From the NCBI RefSeq assembly GCF_014268595.2, contig NZ_CP077091.1:5981339-6045338 (forward strand): a stretch of 64,000 nt of DNA. Reading direction: 5' to 3'. Under the pieces are notes generated by a model that worked only from the letters and a program-made list of their open reading frames with translations, did not search any database and was not told the DNA's origin. Origin of the DNA: Pseudomonas hamedanensis (GTDB lineage: Bacteria; Pseudomonadota; Gammaproteobacteria; Pseudomonadales; Pseudomonadaceae). Below, in pieces: positions 49,547-59,264 of this stretch (position 1 is its first letter; every line of letters begins with the position of its first letter). Both the position numbers and the translations under genes were made by a program.

Positions 49547-50461
49547 ATGGATTTCAAGCAACTGCGTTATTTCGTCGCGGTCTACGAGGAAGGTCATGTC
49601 GGCCGCGCCGCAGAACGCCTGTCGATCTCGCAACCGGCGCTGTCACAGCAGATCCGCCAACTCGAACAAAACCTCGATGTCAGTCTGTTCGAACGCAGCA
49701 GCAAGCGCCTCTTGCCGACCCTCGCCGCGCACACGTTGTACAACCACGCGTTGCCACTGCTTGATGGCTTGCAGCGAGCGCGCGAGGCGTTGGGCAATTT
49801 CAAGGGGCAGGCACTGCGCACGTTGGCGATCGGTGTGCTGCAAACGGTGCACACCAGCCTCGTGCCGCAGATGCTTGAACGCGTGCGCAAGGCGCAGCCG
49901 CATCTGGTGGTGCAGATCTATGAACTGACCGGGCTGGAGATCGAGCGGCGTTTGCTCAACGGTTCACTGGACATCGGCATCAGCTATCTGCCGCCGCGCC
50001 AACCGGGTCTGCATGGCGTGCAGCTCTACGAAGACGAACTGACACTCGTCATCCCGGCCGATCATCCTTTGCGCGAATTCAAGAAAGTCTCGATGCGCCA
50101 GGCGGCGGAACTGCCGATGTTGTTGCTGGGTGAAGAATTCCAGATCCGTCAGATCTGGCAGGCGCAACTGAGCAGCCTCGGGCGTCGCCCGCAAGTGCAG
50201 GCGGAGCTGAATAACATGCTGGGGATTCTCGACAGTTTGCCGCACACCAAACTGGCGACCGTGCTGCCGGGACGCTCGCAAAAGGAGTACGACGATCAGG
50301 CGCTGCTGTGGAAACCGCTGAGCGAGCCACGGGTGCCGCTGCAAGTCGGCCTGGTGTGCCGCGACGTACAACGCCAGCAGGTCTCGTTGGCACTGCTGCG
50401 CACGTTACTCGAAGAAGTGATGAGCCGCGAAGTGAAGCCGGCGCTTGATCCACGGGTCTGA
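49547..50461 (+). CDS. LysR-type transcriptional regulator, pqqH-like
   Basis: The 304-residue protein has the LysR winged helix MDFKQLRYFVAVYEEGHVGR then LSISQPALSQQIRQLE and a periplasmic-binding-like effector domain. It is divergent from the aminotransferase with 169 bases between starts, the typical LysR control layout. The effector is unknown. Confidence 0.9.
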   Translation: MDFKQLRYFVAVYEEGHVGRAAERLSISQPALSQQIRQLEQNLDVSLFERSSKRLLPTLAAHTLYNHALPLLDGLQRAREALGNFKGQALRTLAIGVLQTVHTSLVPQMLERVRKAQPHLVVQIYELTGLEIERRLLNGSLDIGISYLPPRQPGLHGVQLYEDELTLVIPADHPLREFKKVSMRQAAELPMLLLGEEFQIRQIWQAQLSSLGRRPQVQAELNNMLGILDSLPHTKLATVLPGRSQKEYDDQALLWKPLSEPRVPLQVGLVCRDVQRQQVSLALLRTLLEEVMSREVKPALDPRV

Positions 50462-50484
50462 ACACTTTTTTCCAGACAAAAGAA

Positions 50485-50505
50485 AACCCCGCCGAAGCGG
50501 GGCTT
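50485..50505 (+). terminator. Hairpin after the LysR gene
   Basis: CCCCGC-CGAA-GCGGGG is a 6-bp GC stem with a stable CGAA tetraloop, flanked by AAAA and CTTT. It lies 25 bases after the LysR stop and may work in both directions. Confidence 0.75.
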
Positions 50506-50689
50506 TGCAGACTGTTTCCCTGACATCCATTTCACTCCGCCACCCTGGCAGAATCCTACGTGTCCGTGTTGTTACTTTGCGCTTCCTGCGCGACGTCCAT
50601 GAAATGTAGAGTAGCTCTGGATCCAATCCTCGCCTATGGGAGAACAGCAGCACGTCGTGTAAGAAAATGCTTACACGGCGCGCACGGGT

Positions 50690-52468
50690 TCAGAACTGCG
50701 CCGCATCCAGCAGGAACAGGGATTCGCTACCAGCCTTTACCGACGCGCTCAAGGAGTGGATGCGCGGCAGCAGACGGGCGAAATAGAAGCGCGCGGTGCC
50801 TAGCTTGCTGGCGTAGAAATCGTCTTGGGTTTCCTTGCCCAGCGAAGCCTTGGCCATCAACGCCCACATATAGGCGTAGGCGGTGTAGCCGAACGCTTGC
50901 AAATATTCGACCGATGCCGCGCCGATTTCGTTCGGATTGTTTTTCGCCCGGTCCAGCAGCCATGCGGTCAGCTCGTCGAGGGTATCGACAGCGTCGTTCA
51001 GCGGCTTGGTGAACTCGCCCAGATCGGCACTGGCGGTTGCGGTGAAGTGGCGGATCTCATCGGCGAACAGCTTGTAGAACGCACCGCCGCTGCCGACGAT
51101 CTTGCGCCCGACCAGGTCCAGCGCCTGGATGCCGTTGGTGCCTTCGTAGATCTGCGTGATGCGCACGTCACGCACCAGTTGCTCCTGGCCCCACTCGCGA
51201 ATGTAACCGTGGCCGCCAAAGATCTGCTGACCGTGAACCGTGGTTTCCAGTCCCAGATCGGTCAGGAATGCCTTGGCGACGGGCGTCAGCAATGCCACCA
51301 GATCCTCGGCACGCTTGCGGGTGGTCGGGTCTTCGCTGAACTTCGCGGTGTCGAGCTGCATCGCCACATACGTGGAGAACGCACGGCCGCCTTCGTTCGA
51401 GGCTTTCATGGTCAACAACATGCGCCGTACGTCCGGGTGGACGATGATCGGGTCAGCGACCTTGTCCTTGTTTTGCGCACCGGTCGGCGAACGGCTTTGC
51501 AGACGGTCGCGCGCGTATTCGACGGCGTTCTGATAAGAGCGCTCGCCGGTTGCCAGGCCCTGAATGCCGACGCCCAAACGCTCGTAGTTCATCATGGTGA
51601 ACATCGCAGCCAGGCCTTTGTTCGGCTCGCCGACCAGATAACCGACCGCTTCGTCGAAATTCATCACGCAGGTCGCCGAAGCCTGGATGCCCATCTTGTG
51701 TTCGATCGAACCGCAATTGGCCGGGTTGCGCGCGCCCAGGCTGCCATCGGCATTGACCATGAACTTCGGCACCAGGAACAGCGAAATGCCCTTCGGACCG
51801 GCCGGGGCGTCCGGCAGCTTGGCCAGTACCAGATGAATGATGTTTTCGGTGAGATCGTGTTCGCCGCCGGTGATGAAGATTTTGGTGCCGCTGACCTTGT
51901 AGGAACCGTCAGCCTGAGGTTCGGCCTTGGTGCGGATGATGCCAAGATCGGTGCCGGCGTGCGGCTCGGTCAGGCACATGGAACCGGCCCAGACGCCGGC
52001 GTACATGTTTGGCAGATACGCCGCTTTCAGTTCTTCGCTGGCGTGGGCGTTGATCGACAGGCAGGCGCCTGCGGTCAGCATCGGATAGAGACCGAAGGCC
52101 AGGCTGGCGGAGTTGACCATTTCTTCGACCTGCGCCGACACGGCTTTGGGCATGCCCATACCGCCGTAGGCCGGATCGCCGCCAACGCCGACCCAGCCGC
52201 CTTCGGCATACGTCTGATAAGCCTGTGGGAAACCGGTCGGCGTGGTGACGGCGCCGTCGGCCCAGTGACAGCCTTCTTCGTCAGCGGCGCGGCTTAAAGG
52301 CGCGATGCTTTTACTGGTGACCTTGCCGGCTTCTTCGAGAATCGCTTCAACGGTTTCGGCATCGACCGTCTCGGCCAGCGCCGGCAATTCGGCCCAGAGT
52401 TTGGCGACTTCGAACACTTCATTGAGGACGAAGCGCATATCACGCAGCGGCGCTTTGTAGTCAGCCAT
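50690..52468 (-). CDS. Long-type acyl-CoA dehydrogenase, paralogue 1
   Basis: The 592-residue protein starts at ATG 52468 ([20 protein letters not shown]). It has the FAD/substrate motifs MCLTEPHAGTDLG and ISLFLVPKF, and the presumed catalytic base E442 in IYEGTNGIQALDL. The C-terminal extension is that of the about 600-residue FadE5/DmdC-like group. It oxidises an acyl-CoA to enoyl-CoA; chain or aryl preference is unknown. It is the most divergent of three homologues in this window. Confidence 0.9.
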   Translation of the reverse strand: MADYKAPLRDMRFVLNEVFEVAKLWAELPALAETVDAETVEAILEEAGKVTSKSIAPLSRAADEEGCHWADGAVTTPTGFPQAYQTYAEGGWVGVGGDPAYGGMGMPKAVSAQVEEMVNSASLAFGLYPMLTAGACLSINAHASEELKAAYLPNMYAGVWAGSMCLTEPHAGTDLGIIRTKAEPQADGSYKVSGTKIFITGGEHDLTENIIHLVLAKLPDAPAGPKGISLFLVPKFMVNADGSLGARNPANCGSIEHKMGIQASATCVMNFDEAVGYLVGEPNKGLAAMFTMMNYERLGVGIQGLATGERSYQNAVEYARDRLQSRSPTGAQNKDKVADPIIVHPDVRRMLLTMKASNEGGRAFSTYVAMQLDTAKFSEDPTTRKRAEDLVALLTPVAKAFLTDLGLETTVHGQQIFGGHGYIREWGQEQLVRDVRITQIYEGTNGIQALDLVGRKIVGSGGAFYKLFADEIRHFTATASADLGEFTKPLNDAVDTLDELTAWLLDRAKNNPNEIGAASVEYLQAFGYTAYAYMWALMAKASLGKETQDDFYASKLGTARFYFARLLPRIHSLSASVKAGSESLFLLDAAQF

Positions 52469-52630
52469 GGCAAACCTCGCAAGATCTAAACAGGTAGTTC
52501 GTGGAATGATATTTTCGTTGAGCCTGAGTGTACCCCAACAACTTTTGCGACACATAGGGTCAACCGGTGACTGATTTGTTATTTTTAGTCATCAACCTTA
52601 AGCGACATTGAAGTGCTGCAAGGAAACCTG

Positions 52631-52718
52631 TGACAAGGGAGCTTGCTCCCGCTCGGATGCGTAGCAGCTGCCAACCGGTGAGCGCTGCGCACTCAAGCGG
52701 GAGCAACTCCCTCGCCAC
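52631..52718. repeat. Inverted GGGAGCTTGCTCCC-type repeat
   Basis: AAGGGAGCTTGCTCCCGCT (from about 52635) and AGCGGGAGCAACTCCCTCGC (from 52696) face each other. The motif differs from the REP class elsewhere in the window. It lies between two acyl-CoA dehydrogenase genes. Confidence 0.7.
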
Positions 52719-52729
52719 AAAAAGCGGTG

Positions 52730-54526
52730 TCAGAGCGCAAACGACTCCGCCGGCAGAGTCATCAAGCAATCACTTCCCGCCTCGATCGCGGCCCGATGGG
52801 CAGCCGTACGCGGCAACAAGCGCTTGAAGTAAAACTCGCAGGTCGCCAATTTACCGCGCAGATAATCCGCCTCCCCCTCGCCTGTCTCCAACTGAACCTG
52901 TGCCACCAGCGCCATGCGCAGCCACAAATACCCGAGGATGATGTAGCCGCTGTACATCAGGTAATCCACCGACGCGGCGCCGACTTCGTCCGGGTTCTTC
53001 ATGGCCGCCATGCCGACCTTCATTGTCAGGTCGCCCCACTGCTGATTCAGCGTATCAAGCTGCGCAACGAAGCTGCCCAGTTGCGGATGTCCGGCATTAG
53101 CCGCGCAGAAGTTGTGAACGATTTTGGTAAAGCCACGCAGCAACTTGCCTTGACTGCCCAGCACTTTGCGTCCGAGCAAGTCCAGTGCCTGAATACCGTT
53201 GGTGCCTTCATAGATCGGCGCAATGCGGCAATCTCGTACCAGTTGCTCCATGCCCCATTCGCGAATGAAACCGTGGCCACCGAAAATCTGCATGCCGAGG
53301 TTGGTCACTTCCAGCCCGGTGTCGGTCATGAACGCCTTGCAGATCGGCGTGAGGAACGCCAACAGGTCTTCAGCGTCCTGACGCGCCTCGGCATCTGCAT
53401 TTAAATGGGCGACATCGAGCATTTGCGCAGTGAAGTAGGTCAGTGCGCGGTTGCCTTCGTTGAAAGCTTTCATCGTCAGCAACATCCGGCGCACGTCCGG
53501 GTGGACGATGATCGGGTCGGCGGGTTTATCCGGAGCCTTGGCGCCAGTCAGCGAGCGCATCTGCAGGCGGTCGTTGGCGTATCTGACTGCGCCCTGAAAA
53601 CTCGCCTCGCCCAAACACAGCCCCTGCATGCCGGTGCCGAGCCGCGCGTGGTTCATCATGGTGAACATGCAGTTGAGGCCTTTGTTCGGCTCGCCGATCA
53701 AATAACCGGTGGCGGCATCGAAATTCAACACGCAGGTGGCCGAAGCCTTGATGCCCATTTTGTGCTCGATCGAGCCACAGGAAACGCCGTTGCGCTCGCC
53801 CGCTTCGCCTGCCGCATCCGGCAAGAATTTCGGCACGATGAACAGGGAAATGCCCTTGGTTCCTGCCGGCGCGTCCGGCAGCTTGGCCAGCACCAGATGG
53901 ATGATGTTGTCACTCAGATCATGTTCGCCGGCCGAGATGAAAATCTTGCTGCCGGTGATCGCGTAGCTGCCATCGGCCCGTGGTACCGCGCGGGTTTTGA
54001 TAATGCCCAGATCGGTGCCGCAATGGGCTTCGGTCAGGCACATGGTGCCGGTCCATTGTCCGGCGGTGAGTTTGCTCAGGTAGGTGTCTTTCTGCTCGGC
54101 GGTGCCGTGGGCGTGAATCGCCGACATCGCGCCATGGGTCAGGCCCGGATACATGCCCCATGAGGTATTGCTGGAGCCGACCATTTCGCTGATCACCAGC
54201 CCCAGCGAACTCGGCAGGCCCTGACCGCCGTAGGTCGGATCAGCGGCCAGGCCGTGCCAGCCGCCCTCGACGTATTGTGCGAAGGCTTGTTTGAAGCCTG
54301 TAGGCGTTGTCACCACACCGTTGTCGAAATGGCAGCCTTCCTCGTCACCACTGCGATTGATAGGTGCCAGAACGTTCTCGCAGAACTTCGCGCCCTCTTC
54401 GAGGATCGCGCTGATCATGTCCGGGCTGGCGTCATGCGCGCCCAGATTGGCGTAGTTGGCGTGGAAATCGAAGACGTGATCGATCAGAAAACGCATGTCG
54501 CGCAGAGGCGCTTTGTACTCGGGCAT
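52730..54526 (-). CDS. Long-type acyl-CoA dehydrogenase, paralogue 2
   Basis: The 598-residue protein starts MPEYKAPLRDMRFLIDHVFD. It has [29 protein letters not shown] and catalytic-loop E440 in [17 protein letters not shown]. It is close to paralogue 3 in the C-terminal half ([27 protein letters not shown]). ATG 54526 is preferred over an upstream in-frame start because it fits the shared N-terminus PEYKAPLRD. Confidence 0.9.
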   Translation of the reverse strand: MPEYKAPLRDMRFLIDHVFDFHANYANLGAHDASPDMISAILEEGAKFCENVLAPINRSGDEEGCHFDNGVVTTPTGFKQAFAQYVEGGWHGLAADPTYGGQGLPSSLGLVISEMVGSSNTSWGMYPGLTHGAMSAIHAHGTAEQKDTYLSKLTAGQWTGTMCLTEAHCGTDLGIIKTRAVPRADGSYAITGSKIFISAGEHDLSDNIIHLVLAKLPDAPAGTKGISLFIVPKFLPDAAGEAGERNGVSCGSIEHKMGIKASATCVLNFDAATGYLIGEPNKGLNCMFTMMNHARLGTGMQGLCLGEASFQGAVRYANDRLQMRSLTGAKAPDKPADPIIVHPDVRRMLLTMKAFNEGNRALTYFTAQMLDVAHLNADAEARQDAEDLLAFLTPICKAFMTDTGLEVTNLGMQIFGGHGFIREWGMEQLVRDCRIAPIYEGTNGIQALDLLGRKVLGSQGKLLRGFTKIVHNFCAANAGHPQLGSFVAQLDTLNQQWGDLTMKVGMAAMKNPDEVGAASVDYLMYSGYIILGYLWLRMALVAQVQLETGEGEADYLRGKLATCEFYFKRLLPRTAAHRAAIEAGSDCLMTLPAESFAL

Positions 54527-54616
54527 GGTGGAGTCTCCGTCAGCAGATTTTTCCAACCTACTGCCGGCCACCACGCGCCACAATCACTGTGCGGACGCTG
54601 AATGCGCCGTCATCAC

Positions 54617-55927
54617 TCAACCCGCAGCGGTGTCCATGCGTACCGCGCCGCGGCGGTTCTGCCCGAAGGCCATCACGCAGTTTCGCCCGGCACCCTTGGC
54701 GCTGTACAACGCCTGATCGGCTGACTTGAGCACTTCTTCCGGAGTGCGCTGCTCGACGCGTTCGGCAACGCCAATGCTGACCGTCACCGACACGGCGCTG
54801 GCCCCGCTGCCACTGCGGCGCGCGCGTCCTTGCAGGTCATCCTGCGGGCGGTTTTCCTGATTACGCAGCTGAATGCTGTAGGACGCAATCGACTCACGAA
54901 TCACTTCCAGATGCGGCATACACTCCTCAAGAGTTTTGCCTGCAAAGACCAGGGCAAATTCCTCGCCGCCATAGCGATACGCCCTACCGCCACCGCTGAT
55001 TTTCGACAGCTTGCTGGCGACCAGACGCAGGACCTGATCGCCGACATCGTGGCCGTGGGTGTCGTTGAATTTCTTGAAGTGGTCGACGTCGCTCATCGCC
55101 AGCACATAGTTGCGACCCAGGCGCTGCATACGCTCGTTGAGGGCGCGACGTCCCGGCAGACCGGTGAGCTCGTCGCGGAAGGCCATTTGGTAGGCTTCGT
55201 GCGCCACGGCCGCCGCGATCATCAACATCACCTGGCTGCACATGATGTTCAGGGTGAACGGCAGGATGAAGGTTTTCGGCAGCATCCAGAACACCCCGAG
55301 CAAGCCCACCAGTTGGGCTGCATGCAGGGGGCGCGGGTTGCGCCAGTATTGCCAGGCCAACAGCAGAAATGCCGAAATGAACACCGGATAGGAAAGTTGG
55401 ATCAGGCTCATCCACGCCCCATGCAGCGCCGGCCAGCGAATCTCCGAGAGCCAGAGCAGCAACGCCTGCGGGTAACTTTGCTCGAGTCCCAACGCAACGC
55501 TGCCGAATGCCAACAGCACAGCGAACCGCGCGACCATGTCCTGGAACAGATGCGTGCGTTCCTGCCATGCCGCGAACAAGCCAAACAATAACGGCAACAG
55601 CAGGCAGACCAGATGAAAAACCACCGCCGCGTCTTCGCGGACCTTGCCGTGATCGCGATAAAAGTCGGTCTGTGTGTCGAGCAAGAAATAGGCGATGTAC
55701 ACCGTAAGCATCAGAAACAGTTCGCGCTGACGTCGGTAGACCGCGCAATACGCACCACCCAGCAGCAATACCAGCGTCGGCAGCACGTTGAATAGAGAGG
55801 TGAAAAACACGCTGAGGTCTTTGACGTACGCAGCCGCCAGCCCCGCGAGCAACAACAGCAGCGATGGTAGGAAATGGCTGAAACGTACAGCGGAAGAACG
55901 CGGCAAGGGTAAGCTCCGACCCGTCAT
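54617..55927 (-). CDS. Membrane diguanylate cyclase (GGDEF)
   Basis: The 436-residue protein has about seven hydrophobic segments in residues 15-265 and a C-terminal GGDEF domain. The active site is YRYGGEEFALV. The RxxD inhibitory site that normally precedes it is absent (KISGGGRAY instead), so product inhibition may be weak. An insert with RPQDDLQGRARRSGSGAS lies before the last strands. It stands between acyl-CoA dehydrogenase genes, on the same strand. Confidence 0.9.
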   Translation of the reverse strand: MTGRSLPLPRSSAVRFSHFLPSLLLLLAGLAAAYVKDLSVFFTSLFNVLPTLVLLLGGAYCAVYRRQRELFLMLTVYIAYFLLDTQTDFYRDHGKVREDAAVVFHLVCLLLPLLFGLFAAWQERTHLFQDMVARFAVLLAFGSVALGLEQSYPQALLLWLSEIRWPALHGAWMSLIQLSYPVFISAFLLLAWQYWRNPRPLHAAQLVGLLGVFWMLPKTFILPFTLNIMCSQVMLMIAAAVAHEAYQMAFRDELTGLPGRRALNERMQRLGRNYVLAMSDVDHFKKFNDTHGHDVGDQVLRLVASKLSKISGGGRAYRYGGEEFALVFAGKTLEECMPHLEVIRESIASYSIQLRNQENRPQDDLQGRARRSGSGASAVSVTVSIGVAERVEQRTPEEVLKSADQALYSAKGAGRNCVMAFGQNRRGAVRMDTAAG

Positions 55928-56041
55928 ATCAAAGAGATGGCATTGTGCCTGCAAAGCGCAGTTAAGCACACACAATGTGATGCAGATCACATGCAGCCTC
56001 TTTAACGGCCGAAAAGCTGACTATCTGAGCGATTCATCAAC

Positions 56042-56078
56042 AAAAAAAAACCGCTGCCCCCAGTGGGAGCAGCGGTTT
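56042..56078 (-). terminator. Intrinsic terminator of acyl-CoA dehydrogenase 3
   Basis: On the minus strand AACCGCTGC and GCAGCGGTT form a 9-bp stem around an 11-base loop, followed by a run of T. It lies 21 bases after the stop of the gene. Confidence 0.9.
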
Positions 56079-56098
56079 TCATGAGACAGCGCTAAGGC

Positions 56099-57904
56099 TT
56101 AGTAGCCCAGTGCGAAGTCTTCTTCCTTCATGTCCATCAGGTTATTGGCGCCCGACAGCATAGTGGCCACGTGAGTACGGGTGCGTGGCAGGATGCGCTG
56201 GAAGTAGAAGCGCGCGGTCTGCAGCTTGGCGGTGTAGAACGCCGCGTCGCCTGTGCCTTCTGCCAGCTTCTCGGCTGCCACACGCGCCATGTCGGCCCAG
56301 AAATAAGCCAGGCAGGCATAGCCGGAGTACATCAGGTAGTCCACGGAGGCCGCGCCGACTTCTTCGCGATCTTTCATGGCCGCCATGCCGACCTTCATGG
56401 TCAGCTCGCCCCACTCCTTGTTCAGTGCAGCCAGCGGCGCGACGAATTCCTGAACGGCTTCGTTGCCTTCGTTGGTCTGGCAGAACTTGTGGACGATCTT
56501 GGTGAAGCCTTTCAGAGCCTCGCCCTGGGTCATCAGCACTTTACGGCCCAGCAGGTCGAGTGCCTGGATGCCGGTGGTGCCTTCGTACAGCATCGAAATG
56601 CGGCTGTCGCGAACGTTCTGCTCCATGCCCCACTCGGCGATAAAGCCGTGGCCGCCGTAGATCTGCACGCCGTGGTTGGCGGCTTCGAAACCGACTTCGG
56701 TCATGAACGCCTTGGCGATCGGCGTCATGAACGCCAGCAGTGCGTCGGCTTTCTTTTTCTCTTCTTCGTCGACGCCGTATTTGACGATGTCGACCAGCTT
56801 GGCGGTGAAGTACACCATTGCGCGGTTGCCTTCGGCGAACGCCTTCATGGTCAACAGCATGCGGCGCACATCAGGGTGCACAATGATCGGGTCAGCGGCC
56901 TTGTCCGGCGCTTTCGGGCCTGTCAGCGAGCGCATTTGCAGGCGATCGCGAGCGTATTTCAGGCCACCCTGGAAACCGATTTCGGCGTGAGCCAGACCTT
57001 GCAGCGCGGTGCCCAGACGTGCGGTGTTCATAAAGGTGAACATGCAGTTCAGGCCTTTGTTCGCCGGGCCGATCAGGTAACCGGTGGCGCCGTCGAAGTT
57101 CATCACGCACGTGGCGTTGCCGTGGATGCCCATCTTGTGTTCCAGCGAACCGCAGGTCACAGCATTGCGTGCGCCAACGGTACCGTCAGCATTCGGCAGG
57201 AACTTGGGAACGATGAACAGCGAAATCCCTTTGGTGCCGGCCGGTGCATCCGGCAGGCGCGCCAGTACGATGTGGACGATGTTGTCGGCCATGTCGTGTT
57301 CACCGGCCGAAATGAAGATTTTGGTACCGGAGACTTTGTAGGAACCGTCGGCCTGAGGTTCGGCCTTGGTGCGCAGCATGCCCAGGTCGGTGCCGCAGTG
57401 CGGTTCAGTCAGGCACATGGTGCCGGTCCATTCGCCGGAAACCAGCTTGGTCAGATAGGCTTCCTGCTGCTCAGGGGTGCCGTGCTCGGAAATAGTGTTC
57501 ATCGCGCCGTGCGACAGGCCTGGGTACATGCCCCACGACCAGTTGGCTTCGCCAACCATTTCGCTGACGGCCAGGCCCAGCGACTCGGGCAAGCCTTGAC
57601 CGCCGTGCTCGACGTCGTGCGCCAGGCTTGGCCAGCCGCCTTCGACGAATTGCTTGTAAGCCTCTTTGAAGCCAGTCGGGGTTTTCACGCCGGACTCGCT
57701 CCAGGTGCAACCCTCAAGGTCGCCCACGCGGTTCAGCGGTGCCAGTACCTGCTCACAAAACTTGGCGCCTTCTTCGAGAATGGCGTCAACCATGTCCGGA
57801 GTTGCGTCTGCGCAAGCCGGAAGGCTCTGATAGTGCGCTTCGTAGCCGAGCAGTTCGTCACGAACGAAGCGAATATCACGCAAGGGGGCCTTGTAGTCAG
57901 GCAT
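56099..57904 (-). CDS. Long-type acyl-CoA dehydrogenase, paralogue 3
   Basis: The 601-residue protein begins [20 protein letters not shown]. It has [31 protein letters not shown] and E441 in [19 protein letters not shown]. putida protein of this group, close to this locus, was reported as a phenylacyl-CoA dehydrogenase, so aromatic acyl chains are one possible substrate. PsrA-like sites lie 61-88 bases upstream of its start. Confidence 0.9.
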   Translation of the reverse strand: MPDYKAPLRDIRFVRDELLGYEAHYQSLPACADATPDMVDAILEEGAKFCEQVLAPLNRVGDLEGCTWSESGVKTPTGFKEAYKQFVEGGWPSLAHDVEHGGQGLPESLGLAVSEMVGEANWSWGMYPGLSHGAMNTISEHGTPEQQEAYLTKLVSGEWTGTMCLTEPHCGTDLGMLRTKAEPQADGSYKVSGTKIFISAGEHDMADNIVHIVLARLPDAPAGTKGISLFIVPKFLPNADGTVGARNAVTCGSLEHKMGIHGNATCVMNFDGATGYLIGPANKGLNCMFTFMNTARLGTALQGLAHAEIGFQGGLKYARDRLQMRSLTGPKAPDKAADPIIVHPDVRRMLLTMKAFAEGNRAMVYFTAKLVDIVKYGVDEEEKKKADALLAFMTPIAKAFMTEVGFEAANHGVQIYGGHGFIAEWGMEQNVRDSRISMLYEGTTGIQALDLLGRKVLMTQGEALKGFTKIVHKFCQTNEGNEAVQEFVAPLAALNKEWGELTMKVGMAAMKDREEVGAASVDYLMYSGYACLAYFWADMARVAAEKLAEGTGDAAFYTAKLQTARFYFQRILPRTRTHVATMLSGANNLMDMKEEDFALGY

Positions 57905-57964
57905 AGCGATAAACCTCTGCTGATGTAACCGGGAATGAACGACCGCGTTGATTTGTTGTGACGG

Positions 57965-57992
57965 TCAAACAGTTGTTTGAAACATACGTTTA
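57965..57992. promoter_or_regulatory. Tandem AAAC-N4-GTTT sites, PsrA-like operator
   Basis: TCAAACAGTTGTTTGA (57965-57980) holds CAAAC-N4-GTTTG. This fits the PsrA pattern (G/C)AAAC-N2-4-GTTT(G/C) fully. A second copy, GAAACATACGTTTA, overlaps it directly (57979-57992) and fits except at its last base. The sites lie upstream of acyl-CoA dehydrogenase 3. Confidence 0.6.
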
Positions 57993-58130
57993 CGCCGAAA
58001 TCTTGTCAAGCGTCGATCTTTTGCCGTTCGTCTTCGCCTTTTTCAAACGCCGGACACAGCAAACCGCCGCAGGCTCGGACGAGCCACGGGCGCAGAGAGA
58101 AGATTAGTTGAGCAAGAAGGACTTACCACG

Positions 58131-58157
58131 AAAAACGCCGCGACAAGGCGCGGCGTT
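58131..58157 (-). terminator. Intrinsic terminator of the small rod-like gene
   Basis: On the minus strand AACGCCGCG and CGCGGCGTT form a 9-bp stem with a 6-base loop, followed by TTTTT-type sequence. It lies 21 bases after the gene's stop. Confidence 0.88.
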
Positions 58158-58178
58158 CAATCAGCAGCAGACGAAACG

Positions 58179-58475
58179 TCAGGCAAACGTATCGATGATC
58201 GTACCCAGCACTTCGTCAGAGGCTTTGACGACTTTGACACCCAGCTCCGCCTGAAGCTTGCCTTGGGACATCTCGATCACGCTGCTGGCCAGGTCTGACT
58301 GTTGCGCGCGATCTACACCGCGCAGGCGATCGACCTGAACTTCGGACGACTGGCTGGTCACCGAGCGTTCGATGGTGTTGTTGGCAATCTGGCTGGCGGC
58401 CTGATCGACGCGGTTCTGTCCCGACTGAATCGAGCTCAGCCCTGCATAAAAAGCGGTGTTGCCGGAGATTTCCAT
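58179..58475 (-). CDS. Small protein resembling flagellar rod/hook termini
   Basis: The 98-residue protein MEISGNTAFYAGLSSIQSGQ to LGTIIDTFA combines an N-terminal heptad segment like FlgB/FlgC (NRVDQAASQIANNTI). Its C-terminal helix is like FlgE/FlgG (VKVVKASDEVLGTIIDTF). The middle domain of a rod protein is missing. No flagellar genes are nearby, so the resemblance may reflect only the coiled-coil design. ATG 58475 follows AGGGATGAGAG; a start 12 bases upstream is also open. Function is unknown. Confidence 0.75.
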   Translation of the reverse strand: MEISGNTAFYAGLSSIQSGQNRVDQAASQIANNTIERSVTSQSSEVQVDRLRGVDRAQQSDLASSVIEMSQGKLQAELGVKVVKASDEVLGTIIDTFA

Positions 58476-58583
58476 CGTCGCTCTCATCCCTGTAAAGGAT
58501 CACTGGCGGCCATTGAAGCAGACGCGCCAGAAAAACACCCGTCAAAAACACTAATGGCACAGTGCCTGTTCATAGCGAAAACC

Positions 58584-59264
58584 TTAGTCGAGCAGATCCA
58601 GCTGCAAATACTCGGCCACCGCTTCGGCACTCGGCGCCTTGAGTTTCGGCACCCGGCCCAGGCAAGGTGCGGGAATGCGCTCGGCCAGAGTCGCAAGGTT
58701 TTCCTCCAACCGCGACGTCTTCGGATCGATGATGTTCGCCACCCATCCCGCCAATTGCAGGCCGTCGCGGGCAATCGCCTCGGCCGTCAGCAACGCATGA
58801 CTGATACAGCCCAGCCTGACGCCTACCACCAAAATCACCGGCAGCTTCAGCGCAATCGCCAGGTCCGAGAGATTGTCCTGGTCCGCCAACGGCACCCGCC
58901 AGCCCCCCGCGCCTTCAATCAGGGTGAAATCGGCATTCATCGCGAGAATCGCGCGCATCGGCGCCAGCAGCGATTGCACGGTCAGCGCCACGCCCGCTTC
59001 CCGCGCCGCCAGATGGGGAGCGATCGCCGGTTCGAACGCCACCGGATTGACCTGTTGATAAGTCAGCGGGATCGAACATTCGGCCAGCAGCGCCAGCGCA
59101 TCGGCATTGCGCAGGCCTTTTGGCGTGACGTCACAACCGGAGGCCACCGGTTTGCCCGCTGCGGTACTCAATCCTGCCGCACGCGCGGCGTGCAGCAACC
59201 CGGCGGCGACGGTGGTCTTGCCGACATCGGTATCAGTGCCAGTGATGAACCAGGCTGCGCTCAT
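58584..59264 (-). CDS. bioD: Dethiobiotin synthetase
   Basis: The 226-residue ATPase has the P-loop [12 protein letters not shown] near its N-terminus and later [10 protein letters not shown]. It closes the ureido ring of dethiobiotin. Its start overlaps the bioC stop by 4 bases, and it is the last gene of bioBFHCD. Confidence 0.95.
   Translation of the reverse strand: MSAAWFITGTDTDVGKTTVAAGLLHAARAAGLSTAAGKPVASGCDVTPKGLRNADALALLAECSIPLTYQQVNPVAFEPAIAPHLAAREAGVALTVQSLLAPMRAILAMNADFTLIEGAGGWRVPLADQDNLSDLAIALKLPVILVVGVRLGCISHALLTAEAIARDGLQLAGWVANIIDPKTSRLEENLATLAERIPAPCLGRVPKLKAPSAEAVAEYLQLDLLD

Noticed and set aside
50656..50677. Hairpin CGTGTAAG-N6-CTTACACG after acyl-CoA dehydrogenase 1 as a terminator
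   Set aside because: The stem is perfect, but no T run follows on the gene's strand and the GC content is modest. It is not supported as a terminator.
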